Positions 56,742-64,000 of a stretch of DNA of 64,000 nucleotides are shown here, one piece after another. The notes below the pieces were generated by a model, which was not told the origin of the DNA, searched no databases, and worked only from the letters and a program-made list of their open reading frames with translations. Made by a program: the position numbers and the translations under genes. Origin of the DNA: Porticoccaceae bacterium (GTDB taxonomy: Bacteria; Pseudomonadota; Gammaproteobacteria; Pseudomonadales; Porticoccaceae); the NCBI GenBank assembly GCA_026005035.1, contig BPKH01000006.1, forward strand, positions 112,501 to 176,500, written 5' to 3'. Position 1 is the stretch's first letter. Each line of letters begins with the position of its first letter.

Positions 56742-57810
56742 TCAGGGAAGGGCGAGCGCCGCTTCGAGCCAGTCCAGTGTCGCCGCGTAGCGCTCGGGCA
56801 GCAGGGGGCGCAGGGCGGGGAAGGGGCTCGGCGCGCCGGGGGCGAGGCAAAAGTTGAGGTGCCCCACCTTGCGGCCCGGGCGCACCGCCTTGCCGTACCA
56901 GAAGAGTTCCGCCTGGGGAAGGGCGAGCCAGCGGTCGTCGCGCTCCACCCCCACCAGGTTCACCATGGCGGTGATCCCCTTGAGGTGGGGCTCGGGGAGC
57001 GGCAGGCCGAAGAGGGCCCGCAGGTGCAGTTCGAACTGACTCACCGCACAGCCCGCCTGGGTCCAGTGGCCGGTGTTGTGGACGCGGGGCGCGAGCTCGT
57101 TGACCCACAGGCGATCCCCCACCCGGAAGCACTCCACGGCCATCACCCCCCACGTAGTCGAGGGCCTCGAGGAGGCGGCCGAGAATGCGCCGCGCCTCGG
57201 CCTCCAGGGCCGACAGGCGCGGGACCGGGGCCAGGGAGGCGGTGAGGATCCCCCCCTGGTGGAGATTGAGGGTCAGGGGAAAGAACACCTGCTCGCCGGA
57301 TCGGCCGCGGGCGCCGATCAGCGACACCTCCTCGTCGAAGGGCACCCGCGCCTCGGCGATGGCGGCGCCCCGCGCCGCGGCGGGCAGCTCGTCGTTGGCA
57401 GCCTCGCGCAGCCACTGCTGGCCGCGGCCGTCGTATCCGCCGCGGCGGAACTTCAACAGCACCTCGGGGCCCAGGGCGCGCCAGAGCTCCGCGGCGGTGG
57501 TGTGGGCTTCCACCGGCCGCCAGGGGGCGGTGGGGATGCCCAGTTCGTCCAGCAGCGCCTTTTGGGCGAGGCGGTCGGCGAGGCGGGGAAAGACCGCCCG
57601 GTTGACCAGGTTGGGGTGGTCGGCCAGGCGACGGGTGGCGGCGTTGTCGGGCCAGTGCTCGATTTCCGCGGTCACCAGATCCTCGGGAGCGGGGTCGGGC
57701 AGCTGGCTGCCGTCGAGGGGCACGGGGCGCACGTCGAGGGCCAGGGGGGTGGCCGCGTGGGCCAGCATCCGGCCCAACTGGCCGGCGCCGAGGATCCAGA
57801 GCCTGCTCAT
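56742..57810 (-). CDS. purK: N5-carboxyaminoimidazole ribonucleotide synthase PurK (one frameshift)
   Basis: The ATP-grasp enzyme of purine synthesis makes N5-CAIR from AIR, bicarbonate and ATP. It opens with the dinucleotide-like [12 protein letters not shown], has [12 protein letters not shown] and the biotin-carboxylase-like middle, then, after an extra base in the six-C run 57146-57151, [29 protein letters not shown] (ATP-grasp metal motif [12 protein letters not shown]). Joined length is about 355 residues. ATG overlaps the purE stop by four bases. Confidence 0.93.
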
Positions 57811-58320
57811 GCCGGCTGGCGCGGGTCCGGCTGGGCCAGGACGGCGGCGCTCTGGGCGGCGCGAAAGGCCTCGATCCGCTCGGCCAGGGCGGCGTCCTCG
57901 AGGGCCAGAATCTGGGCGGCCAGCAGACCGGCGTTGTAGGCGCCGGCGGCGCCGATGGCCAGGGTGCCGACGGCCACCCCGCGGGGCATCTGGACGATGG
58001 AGAGGAGGCTGTCGAGCCCGCGCAGCGCCCGGCTCTCCACCGGCACGCCGAGCACCGGCAGGCGGGTCTTGGCCGCGACCATGCCCGGAAGATGGGCGGC
58101 CCCCCCGGCGCCCGCCACAATCACCTTGAAGCCACGCGCCGCCGCCTCGCCCGCGAAGGCCATCAACTTGTCGGGGGTGCGGTGGGCGCTGATCACCTCC
58201 ACGTGGTAGGCGACTTGGAGTTCGTCGAGGATGCGGGGCCGCCTCTTGGAGGGTGGGCCAGTCGCTGTGCGATCCCATGAGGATGGCCACCTGGGCGGCG
58301 CCGCCCGCTTCCGTCGCCAT
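57807..58320 (-). CDS. purE: N5-carboxyaminoimidazole ribonucleotide mutase PurE (one frameshift)
   Basis: Converts N5-CAIR to CAIR. The N-terminus [28 protein letters not shown] and the following [22 protein letters not shown] are in different frames because of an extra base in 58235-58238. [24 protein letters not shown] (active-site loop) is intact. Joined length is about 170 residues. Confidence 0.94.
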
Positions 58321-59148
58321 GAGAGATCCGCTCCCGCCTGCGCTGGGGCGCGGCAGTATACCATTTCGCTCCCGAGGGACCGGAAGCGCCCCCTTGACCG
58401 CCGCCTTCGTCAAGCGCAACCCCCTGCCGGGCTCCGACGCCCCCTTCCGGGAGGCGGAGGGGCTCGCCGCACTCGCCCGCCTGCTCGAGGGCGCGGAGAT
58501 CGGCGTCCCCCGCGTCCTGGCGGTGGACGAGAAGGCCCTCACGCTCGAGGCGATCGAGCGTGGTTCGTGGAGCGATGCCGCCTGGTCGCGGCTGGGACGC
58601 GGCTTGGCCGCCCTCCACGCCAAGTGGGGTGCGAGCTACGGCCTCGCACGGGACAACTACCTGGGAGCGAGCCCTCAACCCAACCGGCCGGCAGCCCGCT
58701 TTGGACCCTTTTTCCTCGAGTACCGGCTTCGCTTCCAGGTGCGGCGGGTGCGCCGCGGCGACCTGCGCCGCGCCTTCCTGGCGGTTCTCGAGGCGGTGGG
58801 CGGGCGGCTGGCGGAGTACCTGGACGCCCATTGCGAGGGGCCGAGCCCCCTGCATGGCGATCTGTGGGCGGGCAACGTCCTGTGCGGGCGGGACGGCCGG
58901 GTGTGGCTGATCGACCCCGCCTTCTATTTCGGGGATCGGGAGGCGGACCTGGCGATGACCGAACTCTTCGGCGGTTTCGGAGAGGCGTTTTTACCGCGCC
59001 TACGACGCCTGCCTGCCGCGCAGCCGCGAGTACCCCCCGCAAGCGGGAGATCTTCAACCTGTACCACCGCCTGAACCATTACAATCTGTTCGGGAACGCC
59101 TATCTCGCCGACTGCGAAGCGGGTTTCGCCTTCCTCGAACGCCTCTGA
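58319..59148 (+). CDS. Fructosamine kinase-family protein (two frameshifts)
   Basis: The protein is about 276 residues when joined and resembles the FN3K/YniA kinases, which phosphorylate ketosamines formed by protein glycation. AFVKRNPL (ATP-binding lysine), a Gln/Asn-rich [10 protein letters not shown] block, [11 protein letters not shown] (catalytic Asp) and [24 protein letters not shown] are visible. The C-terminus [21 protein letters not shown] follows after extra bases in 58988-58992 and 59033-59040. ATG 58319 gives family length but overlaps the purE start codon; TTG 58394 is the alternative. Confidence 0.8.
58355..58363 (-). promoter_or_regulatory. Extended -10 promoter of purEK
   Basis: On the minus strand TGGTATACT gives an extended -10 element (TGN before TATACT) 34 bases upstream of purE ATG. 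The -35 is poor. No PurR-like palindrome was recognised. Confidence 0.55.
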
Positions 59149-59198
59149 GCCGGGCGTTGGGGACCTGTCGATCCCAGGGCTCACGCGGAAACTGCGCC

Positions 59199-60537
59199 AT
59201 GCGCCACTGGATTGCCGCGACCTCGTTGCTCCTCGCCGCCGGGCTCGCCCGTGCCGCCCTCCCCTGGGCGGATGCCGCCGCCGGGGAGTTGCCGAGCCTC
59301 GCCCCCCATGCTGGAGCGGGTGACACCGGCGGTGGTCAATATCGCCACCTTCGCCAGGGCACCCGCCTACACCAGCCCGCTCTTGCAAGACCCCCTTTTT
59401 CCGCCGCTTCTTCGGCCTGCCCGAGGGCGAGCTTGCCCCGAGGCGTGTGCAACAGAGCGCCGGTTCGGGGGTGATCGTCGACGCCCAGCGGGGCATCGTC
59501 CTCACCAACCACCACGTGATCCGCGGCGCCGATGAGGTGCAGGTGGCCCTGGCCGACGGCCGCACCTTCGCCGCGCGCTTGCTCGGCAGCGATCCCGACC
59601 TGGACGTGGCGGTCTTGGAGATCGCCCCGCGCGAGCTCACCGCCCTTCCCCTCGGCGATTCCGATCAGCTGCGGGTGGGCGACTTCGTGGTGGCCATCGG
59701 CAATCCCTTCGGCCTCGGCCAGACGGTCACCACCGGGGTGGTCAGCGCCTTGGGGCGCACCGGTCTTGGCATCGAGGGCTACGAGAACTTCATCCAGACC
59801 GACGCTTCCATCAATCCGGGCAATTCGGGGGGCGCACTGGTGGACCTGGCGGGGCGCCTGGTGGGGATCAACACCGCCATCCTCGCCCCCTCCGGCGGCA
59901 ACGTGGGCATCGGCTTTGCCATCCCGGTCAACATGGCCCGGGCCAGCATGGAGCAGATCCTCGCCCACGGCGAGGTGCGGCGCGGCCGCCTGGGGGTCGG
60001 CCTGCAGGACCTCTCGGCGGAACTGCGCGAACCCCTGGGGCTGCCCGAGACGCTGCGGGGAGTGCTGGTCACCGAGGTGGAGCCCGGCTCGGCGGCCGCG
60101 CGGGCGGGTCTTGCCCCCGGAGACCTGATCCTGGCGGTGGACGGCCGTCCCACCCCCTCGGTGGGGGCAGCTCAAGAGCGCCCTGGCGGTCCACGCGGTG
60201 GGTGATGCGGTGACCCTCGAGGTGTGGCGGGCGGGGCGACGCCACACCCTGGAGGTGGAGCTGGAGGCGCCCCGCCGGGCGGAGGGATTGCACCCCCTGC
60301 TCGCCGGGGTGGCCTTCGCCGATGCGCCGGGTCGCGGCGGGGGCGGTGGTGGAAGCGGTGGAGCCGGGCAGTCCGGGCGCTGCCAGCGGGTTGCGACGCG
60401 GCGATCGGATCGTCGCGGCCAACCGCCGCCCGGTGGCCGACGTGGCCGATCTCGCCCGGGCCCTGGCGGTGGACCCGCGGGTGGTCCTGCTCCAGGTGGA
60501 GCGGGGGGAGCGGGAATTCATTCTGGTCATCCGCTGA
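59199..60537 (+). CDS. Periplasmic serine protease, DegQ/DegP family (frameshifts)
   Basis: A trypsin-fold HtrA protease with two PDZ domains, about 445 residues when joined. The signal peptide [19 protein letters not shown] precedes [16 protein letters not shown] and [22 protein letters not shown] (catalytic His), [11 protein letters not shown] (Asp) and [15 protein letters not shown] (Ser). PDZ1 covers [20 protein letters not shown]... and PDZ2 starts [19 protein letters not shown]. Frame breaks at 59302-59307, 59396-59400, 60163-60167 and near 60322 fit single extra bases. Degrades or refolds misfolded envelope proteins. Confidence 0.9.
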
Positions 60538-60581
60538 CGCTTCCTGGGAGGAGGGGTTGGCGGCAGCAAGGAGCGACGGAG

Positions 60582-61056
60582 ATGGTGAAAACATCGCAAT
60601 TACGAAACGGCCCGCGAGGTGCTCGACTGCCTGGTGGACTTTCACTGCCGCGCCGCCGAGTTCGTCGAGAACTGTCTCGAGCGCCAAGAGAGCGAGCGGG
60701 TGCGCATGGTCCTGCAGTACCTGGCCGAACACCACCGGCGCCTGCAGGAGGCGATCGCCGACTACGAGGCGGACGCGGAGCGGGCGGTGCTCGACACCTA
60801 CATCGCCTTCGCCCTGATGGAAGACGACACGCCGGAATCCTTCGTGGACGGCCTGTCGTGCCCCGCGGGGCTCGGCCTCGAAGAGGTGGTCGCCCTCGCC
60901 CAGGCCCTCGGCGACTATCCCGTGACCCTCCTCAACGACGTGCTCGCCGCGGTGGAAAACCCCCACGTCGCCGAGGTGTTCACCAACCTCCGCGACCTGG
61001 AAGTCCAGGAGCGCAAGCTCCTCTCCCGGGCGGTGGACACCCTGCTCGACCTGTGA
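60582..61056 (+). CDS. Uncharacterised helical protein (one frameshift)
   Basis: About 157 residues, starting ATG 60582 with GGAG upstream. Removing one A from AAAA 60588-60591 joins [16 protein letters not shown] to the remainder. It is almost wholly helical and rich in Glu, His, Leu and Arg, with a ferritin-like or four-helix-bundle look ([33 protein letters not shown]), but no definite iron site can be assigned. No signal peptide or membrane segment. It sits between the Deg protease and bioA, eight bases before bioA. Not recognised as a named family. Confidence 0.7.
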
Positions 61057-61064
61057 GGTCCGAG

Positions 61065-62419
61065 ATGGCCGGCAACCGGCAGTGGATGGGGCGCGACCTG
61101 GCCGTCCTCTGGCATCCCTGCACCCAGATGAAGGACCACGAGGCGCTGCCGCTCATTCCCATCCGGCGGGGGGAGGGGGTGTGGCTCGAAGACTTCGACG
61201 GCAACCGCTACCTGGACGCCATCAGTTCCTGGTGGGTGAACCTGTTCGGCCACGCCAACCCACGCATCAACCGGCGCATCGCCGAGCAGCTCGCCGCGCT
61301 GGAACACGTCATCTTCGCCGGCTTCACCCACCAGCCAGCGATCGAGTTGGCGGAGCGGCTGGTGGCCCTTGCGCCTCCCGGGTTGAGTCCGCTGTTTCTA
61401 CGCCGACAACGGCTCGGCGGGGGTCGAGGTGGCGCTCAAAATGAGCTTCCACTACTGGCGCAATCGCGGGCAGGGCGAGCGGACCCGCTTCGCCACCCTG
61501 GCCAACAGCTATCACGGCGAGACGCTTGGCGCTCTGGCCGTGGGCGACGTGGCGCTCTACAAGGCGACCTACGAGCCCTTGCTCATGAAAAGCCTGGTGG
61601 TGGAAGGGCCGGATTGTTTCCACCGCGAGCCCGGGGAGAGCTGGGAGGCGTACAGCCGCCGGCGCTTCGCCGCCATGGAGGCGGTGCTCGCCCGCCATCA
61701 CCGCGAGTTGTGCGCGGTGATCGTCGAGCCCCTGGTGCAGTGCGCGGGGGGGATGCGGATGTATCACCCGGTCTACCTCAAACTGCTGCGGGAGGCCTGC
61801 GACCGCTATCGCGTCCACTTGATCGCCGACGAGATCGCGGTGGGCTTCGGCCGCACGGGCACCCTGTTCGCCTGCGAACAGGCGGCGATCACCCCCGACT
61901 TCCTCCTCCTCTCCAAGGGGTTGACCGGCGGTTACCTGCCGCTGTGCGCGGTGCTCACCCGCGAGGAGATCTACCAGGCCTTCTACGACGACTACGCCAC
62001 CCTCAAGGCCTTTCTCCACTCCCACAGCTATACCGGTAACCCCCTGGCCTGCGCCGCGGCGCTCGCCACCCTGGAGATCTTCGCCGAGGAGGACGTGTTG
62101 GGACGCAACCGCCTGCTCGCCGCGCGCATGGCCGCCGCCACCGCCCACTTGGCCGACCATCCCCCACGTGGCCGAGGTGCGCCAGACCGGGATGATCCTG
62201 GCTGCGGAAATGGTGCGCGACAAGGCGCGGCGCGAGCCCTATCCCTGGCAGGAGCGGCGGGGACTGGCGGTCTACCGCCACGCTTTGGAGCGGGGTGCGC
62301 TGCTGCGCCCCCTGGGCAACGTGGTCTACTTCATGCCCCCCTACGTGATCGCCGAAGAGGAGATCGACTTCTTGGCCGAGGTGGCCACCGAGGGGATCGA
62401 GTTGGCGACCCGCGGCTGA
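61065..62419 (+). CDS. bioA: Adenosylmethionine-8-amino-7-oxononanoate aminotransferase BioA (two frameshifts)
   Basis: Class III PLP transaminase that makes diaminopelargonate in biotin synthesis, using SAM as amino donor. [10 protein letters not shown] at the N-terminus and [16 protein letters not shown] are BioA-specific; [20 protein letters not shown] and [11 protein letters not shown] (PLP lysine) follow. Extra bases in TTT 61395-61397 and CCCCC 62161-62165 split it into three frames. Joined length is about 450 residues. No other bio genes are adjacent. BirA, the possible repressor, is encoded in this window; no BirA operator was recognised. Confidence 0.93.
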
Positions 62420-62424
62420 GCGCC

Positions 62425-64000
62425 ATGGAGCACGGCGCCGGCTTCGTCGACCAGCTGATCCTGGTCTTCGCCGCCTCGGTGGCGGCGGCGGCGCTTTTTT
62501 GGCGGCTGCGGATCCCCACCCTGGTCTGCTACCTGCTGGTGGGCGCCCTGCTCGGCCCCGGCCTCGGGCTCGTCACTGCGGTGGGGGAATTTCGCTTCAT
62601 CGCCGAGTTCGGGGTCGCCTTCCTGCTCTTCACCCTCGGGCTCGAGTTTTCTCTGCCCCGCCTGTTGGCCCTGCGCCGCTGGGTGTTCGGCATGGGGCTC
62701 GCCCAAGTGGGCATCTGCGTCCTTCTCTTCGCCGCCCTGATTCTGGCCACCGCCGGCCTCTACCCGGTGGGTGCCACGGGGGCGCTGGTGGCGGCGGGCG
62801 CCTTGGCCCTCTCCTCCACCGCCGTGGTCACCCGGGAGCTCGCCCAGCGGGGAGAGGTGGCCACCGCCCACGGCGCCATGGCCATCGGGGTGTTGCTCTT
62901 CCAGGACATCGCGGCGGTGGTGATGCTGGTGTTGGTGGAGGCCGGCCAAGGGGAACTCGCGGCCCTCGGCGGGGCGGCGGTGCGCGCCCTGGCCTTCTTC
63001 GCCGCCGTGGTCCTGGTGGGCCGCCATCTGCTGCCCGCCCTCTTCGCCGAGATCGCCCGCACCCGCTCCGAGGAGCTGTTCGTGCTCGCGGTGTTGCTGG
63101 TGGCGCTCCTCGCCACCGCCGCCGCCGCCCGGCTCGGCCTGTCCCCGGCCCTGGGCGCCTTCATGGCCGGGATGATGCTCGGCGAGAGCCACTTCCGCCA
63201 CCAGATCGAGGCGGACATCCGCCCCTTTCGGGACGTCCTGCTCGGCATCTTCTTCGTCAGCGTGGGCCTGCTCATCGATCTGTCCCTGATCGCCGCCCAC
63301 TGGCCGCGCATCCTCTTTTTCACCCTCTGTTTGCTGGCCTTCAAGGGGATCCTCATCGCCTTCCTGGCGCGCCTCTTCGGGGCGGGTCTTCACGAGGCGG
63401 TGCGCACCGGCGTGATCCTCGCCCAAGGGGGGGAGTTCGGCTTCGCCCTCCTCGCCCTGGCGGAGGGCGAGGGGTTGTTGTCGGCCGACATGGCCTCGTT
63501 CTTTTTGAGCATCATTCTCCTCAGCATGGCGGCGACCCCCTTCCTGGTGGCCCAGAGCCGGCGCATCGCCGCCTGGCTCGCGCGCCCCGGGCCTGAGGAA
63601 GAGACGCTCCCGGAAGCGGACACCGAGCACGTCATCCTCTGCGGCTACGGCCGGGTGGGCCAGACCATCGCCCGTTTTCTCGACCTGGAGGGCATCCCCT
63701 GGCGGGCCGTGGACGACGACCCGGTGCGGGTGGCGCGCGCCCGCGCCCTGGGCCAGCCGGTGCTCTTCGGCAACGCGGCGCGCCCCACGGTGCTCGGCCA
63801 CCTGGGGCTCAAGCGCGCGATTCTGGTGGTGATCTCTTTCGACGACGTGGCTGCGGCGCTGTCCATCCTCGCCCTGGTGCGGCGGGTGCGGCCCGATCTG
63901 CCGGTACTGGTGCGCACCCGCGACGACGCTCACCTGGACCGGCTGCGCGCCGCGGGCGCCACCGAGGTGATCCCCGAGACCCTGGAGGCGGCCTTGATGC
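62425..64000 (+). CDS. CPA2-family monovalent cation:proton antiporter, Kef-type (3' end beyond window)
   Basis: The first 525 residues run off the window. An N-terminal membrane domain of about 12-13 helices (to residue 385) contains the family segments LGPGLGL, LFTLGLEFS, ALALSSTAVVTREL, LFQDIAAVVMLV and GAFMAGMMLGES. The C-terminal TrkA-N/RCK domain starts near 402 (HVILCGYGRVGQTIARFLD, GxGxxG nucleotide-binding motif). The layout fits KefB/KefC/YbaL-type potassium efflux systems; ligand gating and the ion cannot be settled. ATG is five bases after the bioA stop. Confidence 0.88.
   Translation, partial: MEHGAGFVDQLILVFAASVAAAALFWRLRIPTLVCYLLVGALLGPGLGLVTAVGEFRFIAEFGVAFLLFTLGLEFSLPRLLALRRWVFGMGLAQVGICVLLFAALILATAGLYPVGATGALVAAGALALSSTAVVTRELAQRGEVATAHGAMAIGVLLFQDIAAVVMLVLVEAGQGELAALGGAAVRALAFFAAVVLVGRHLLPALFAEIARTRSEELFVLAVLLVALLATAAAARLGLSPALGAFMAGMMLGESHFRHQIEADIRPFRDVLLGIFFVSVGLLIDLSLIAAHWPRILFFTLCLLAFKGILIAFLARLFGAGLHEAVRTGVILAQGGEFGFALLALAEGEGLLSADMASFFLSIILLSMAATPFLVAQSRRIAAWLARPGPEEETLPEADTEHVILCGYGRVGQTIARFLDLEGIPWRAVDDDPVRVARARALGQPVLFGNAARPTVLGHLGLKRAILVVISFDDVAAALSILALVRRVRPDLPVLVRTRDDAHLDRLRAAGATEVIPETLEAALM

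Noticed and set aside
51677-62165. Programmed ribosomal frameshifting or mass pseudogenisation
   Set aside because: The breaks lack slippery-site context and stimulatory structures, fall in unrelated genes including essential ones, and almost all are +1 at homopolymers.

Overview
The window is a high-GC chromosomal segment from a gammaproteobacterium. Three things support this: the block lptD-surA-pdxA-ksgA-apaG-apaH, the layout tRNA(Thr/Tyr/Gly/Thr)-tufB-tRNA-Trp-secE-nusG-rplKAJL-rpoBC followed by the str, S10, spc and alpha operons, and the AmgK-MurU peptidoglycan-recycling pair. Gene content (type III pantothenate kinase, SPOR protein after coaX, two EF-G genes) would suit a Chromatiales-like lineage, but genus cannot be read from the sequence. 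Nothing looks like a phage, insertion sequence, integron or CRISPR array.

Layout: 1-1.7 kb is the end of an rRNA operon (23S 3' half, 5S, terminator). 1.8-5.0 kb holds a Crp/Fnr regulator and birA-coaX-SPOR. 5.0-18.8 kb is tRNA genes, tufB, secE, nusG, the L11/L1/L10/L12 genes and rpoBC. 18.8-39.5 kb is rpsL-rpsG-fusA, a reversed second EF-G gene, tufA, and the S10, spc and alpha operons through rplQ. 39.5-46.3 kb (minus strand) is the lptD-to-apaH operon. 46.4-49.4 kb is amgK-murU and an aromatic aminotransferase. 49.4-53.5 kb (minus) is xseB-ispA-dxs-cytochrome c lipoprotein-XRE protein, coupled by short gaps or overlaps. 53.5-53.75 kb is an intergenic region with a regulatory RNA. 53.9-64 kb holds an HNH protein, a sodium symporter and UspE-like protein, purEK, a fructosamine-kinase-like gene, a Deg protease, a small helical protein, bioA and a truncated CPA2 antiporter.

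The most interesting signal is not a protein gene. At 53596-53752 I read a roughly 157-nt RNA with six identical AGGGAA hexamers, most of them loops of 4-bp stems, closed by a strong intrinsic terminator. A perfect palindrome containing TGTAGG-N6-CCTACA lies just upstream and resembles the GacA/UvrY box (TGTAAG-N6-CTTACA). This is the design of a CsrB/RsmZ-type sponge RNA for CsrA/RsmA. Other RNA regulation visible: an L10-leader element before rplJ, a potential H-type pseudoknot covering part of the rpsM translation start region (the place where S4 controls the alpha operon in E. coli), and an attenuator-like hairpin between rplL and rpoB.

Quality warning: rpoB/rpoC between about 12.7 and 17.3 kb is broken by many indels, and genes from about 51 to 62 kb carry about 20 single-base frameshifts, nearly all +1 at homopolymers. 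They hit essential genes (rpoB, rpoC, dxs, ispA) and are almost certainly sequence errors, so those genes are annotated as intact loci with frameshifts. The 18-50 kb stretch reads cleanly.
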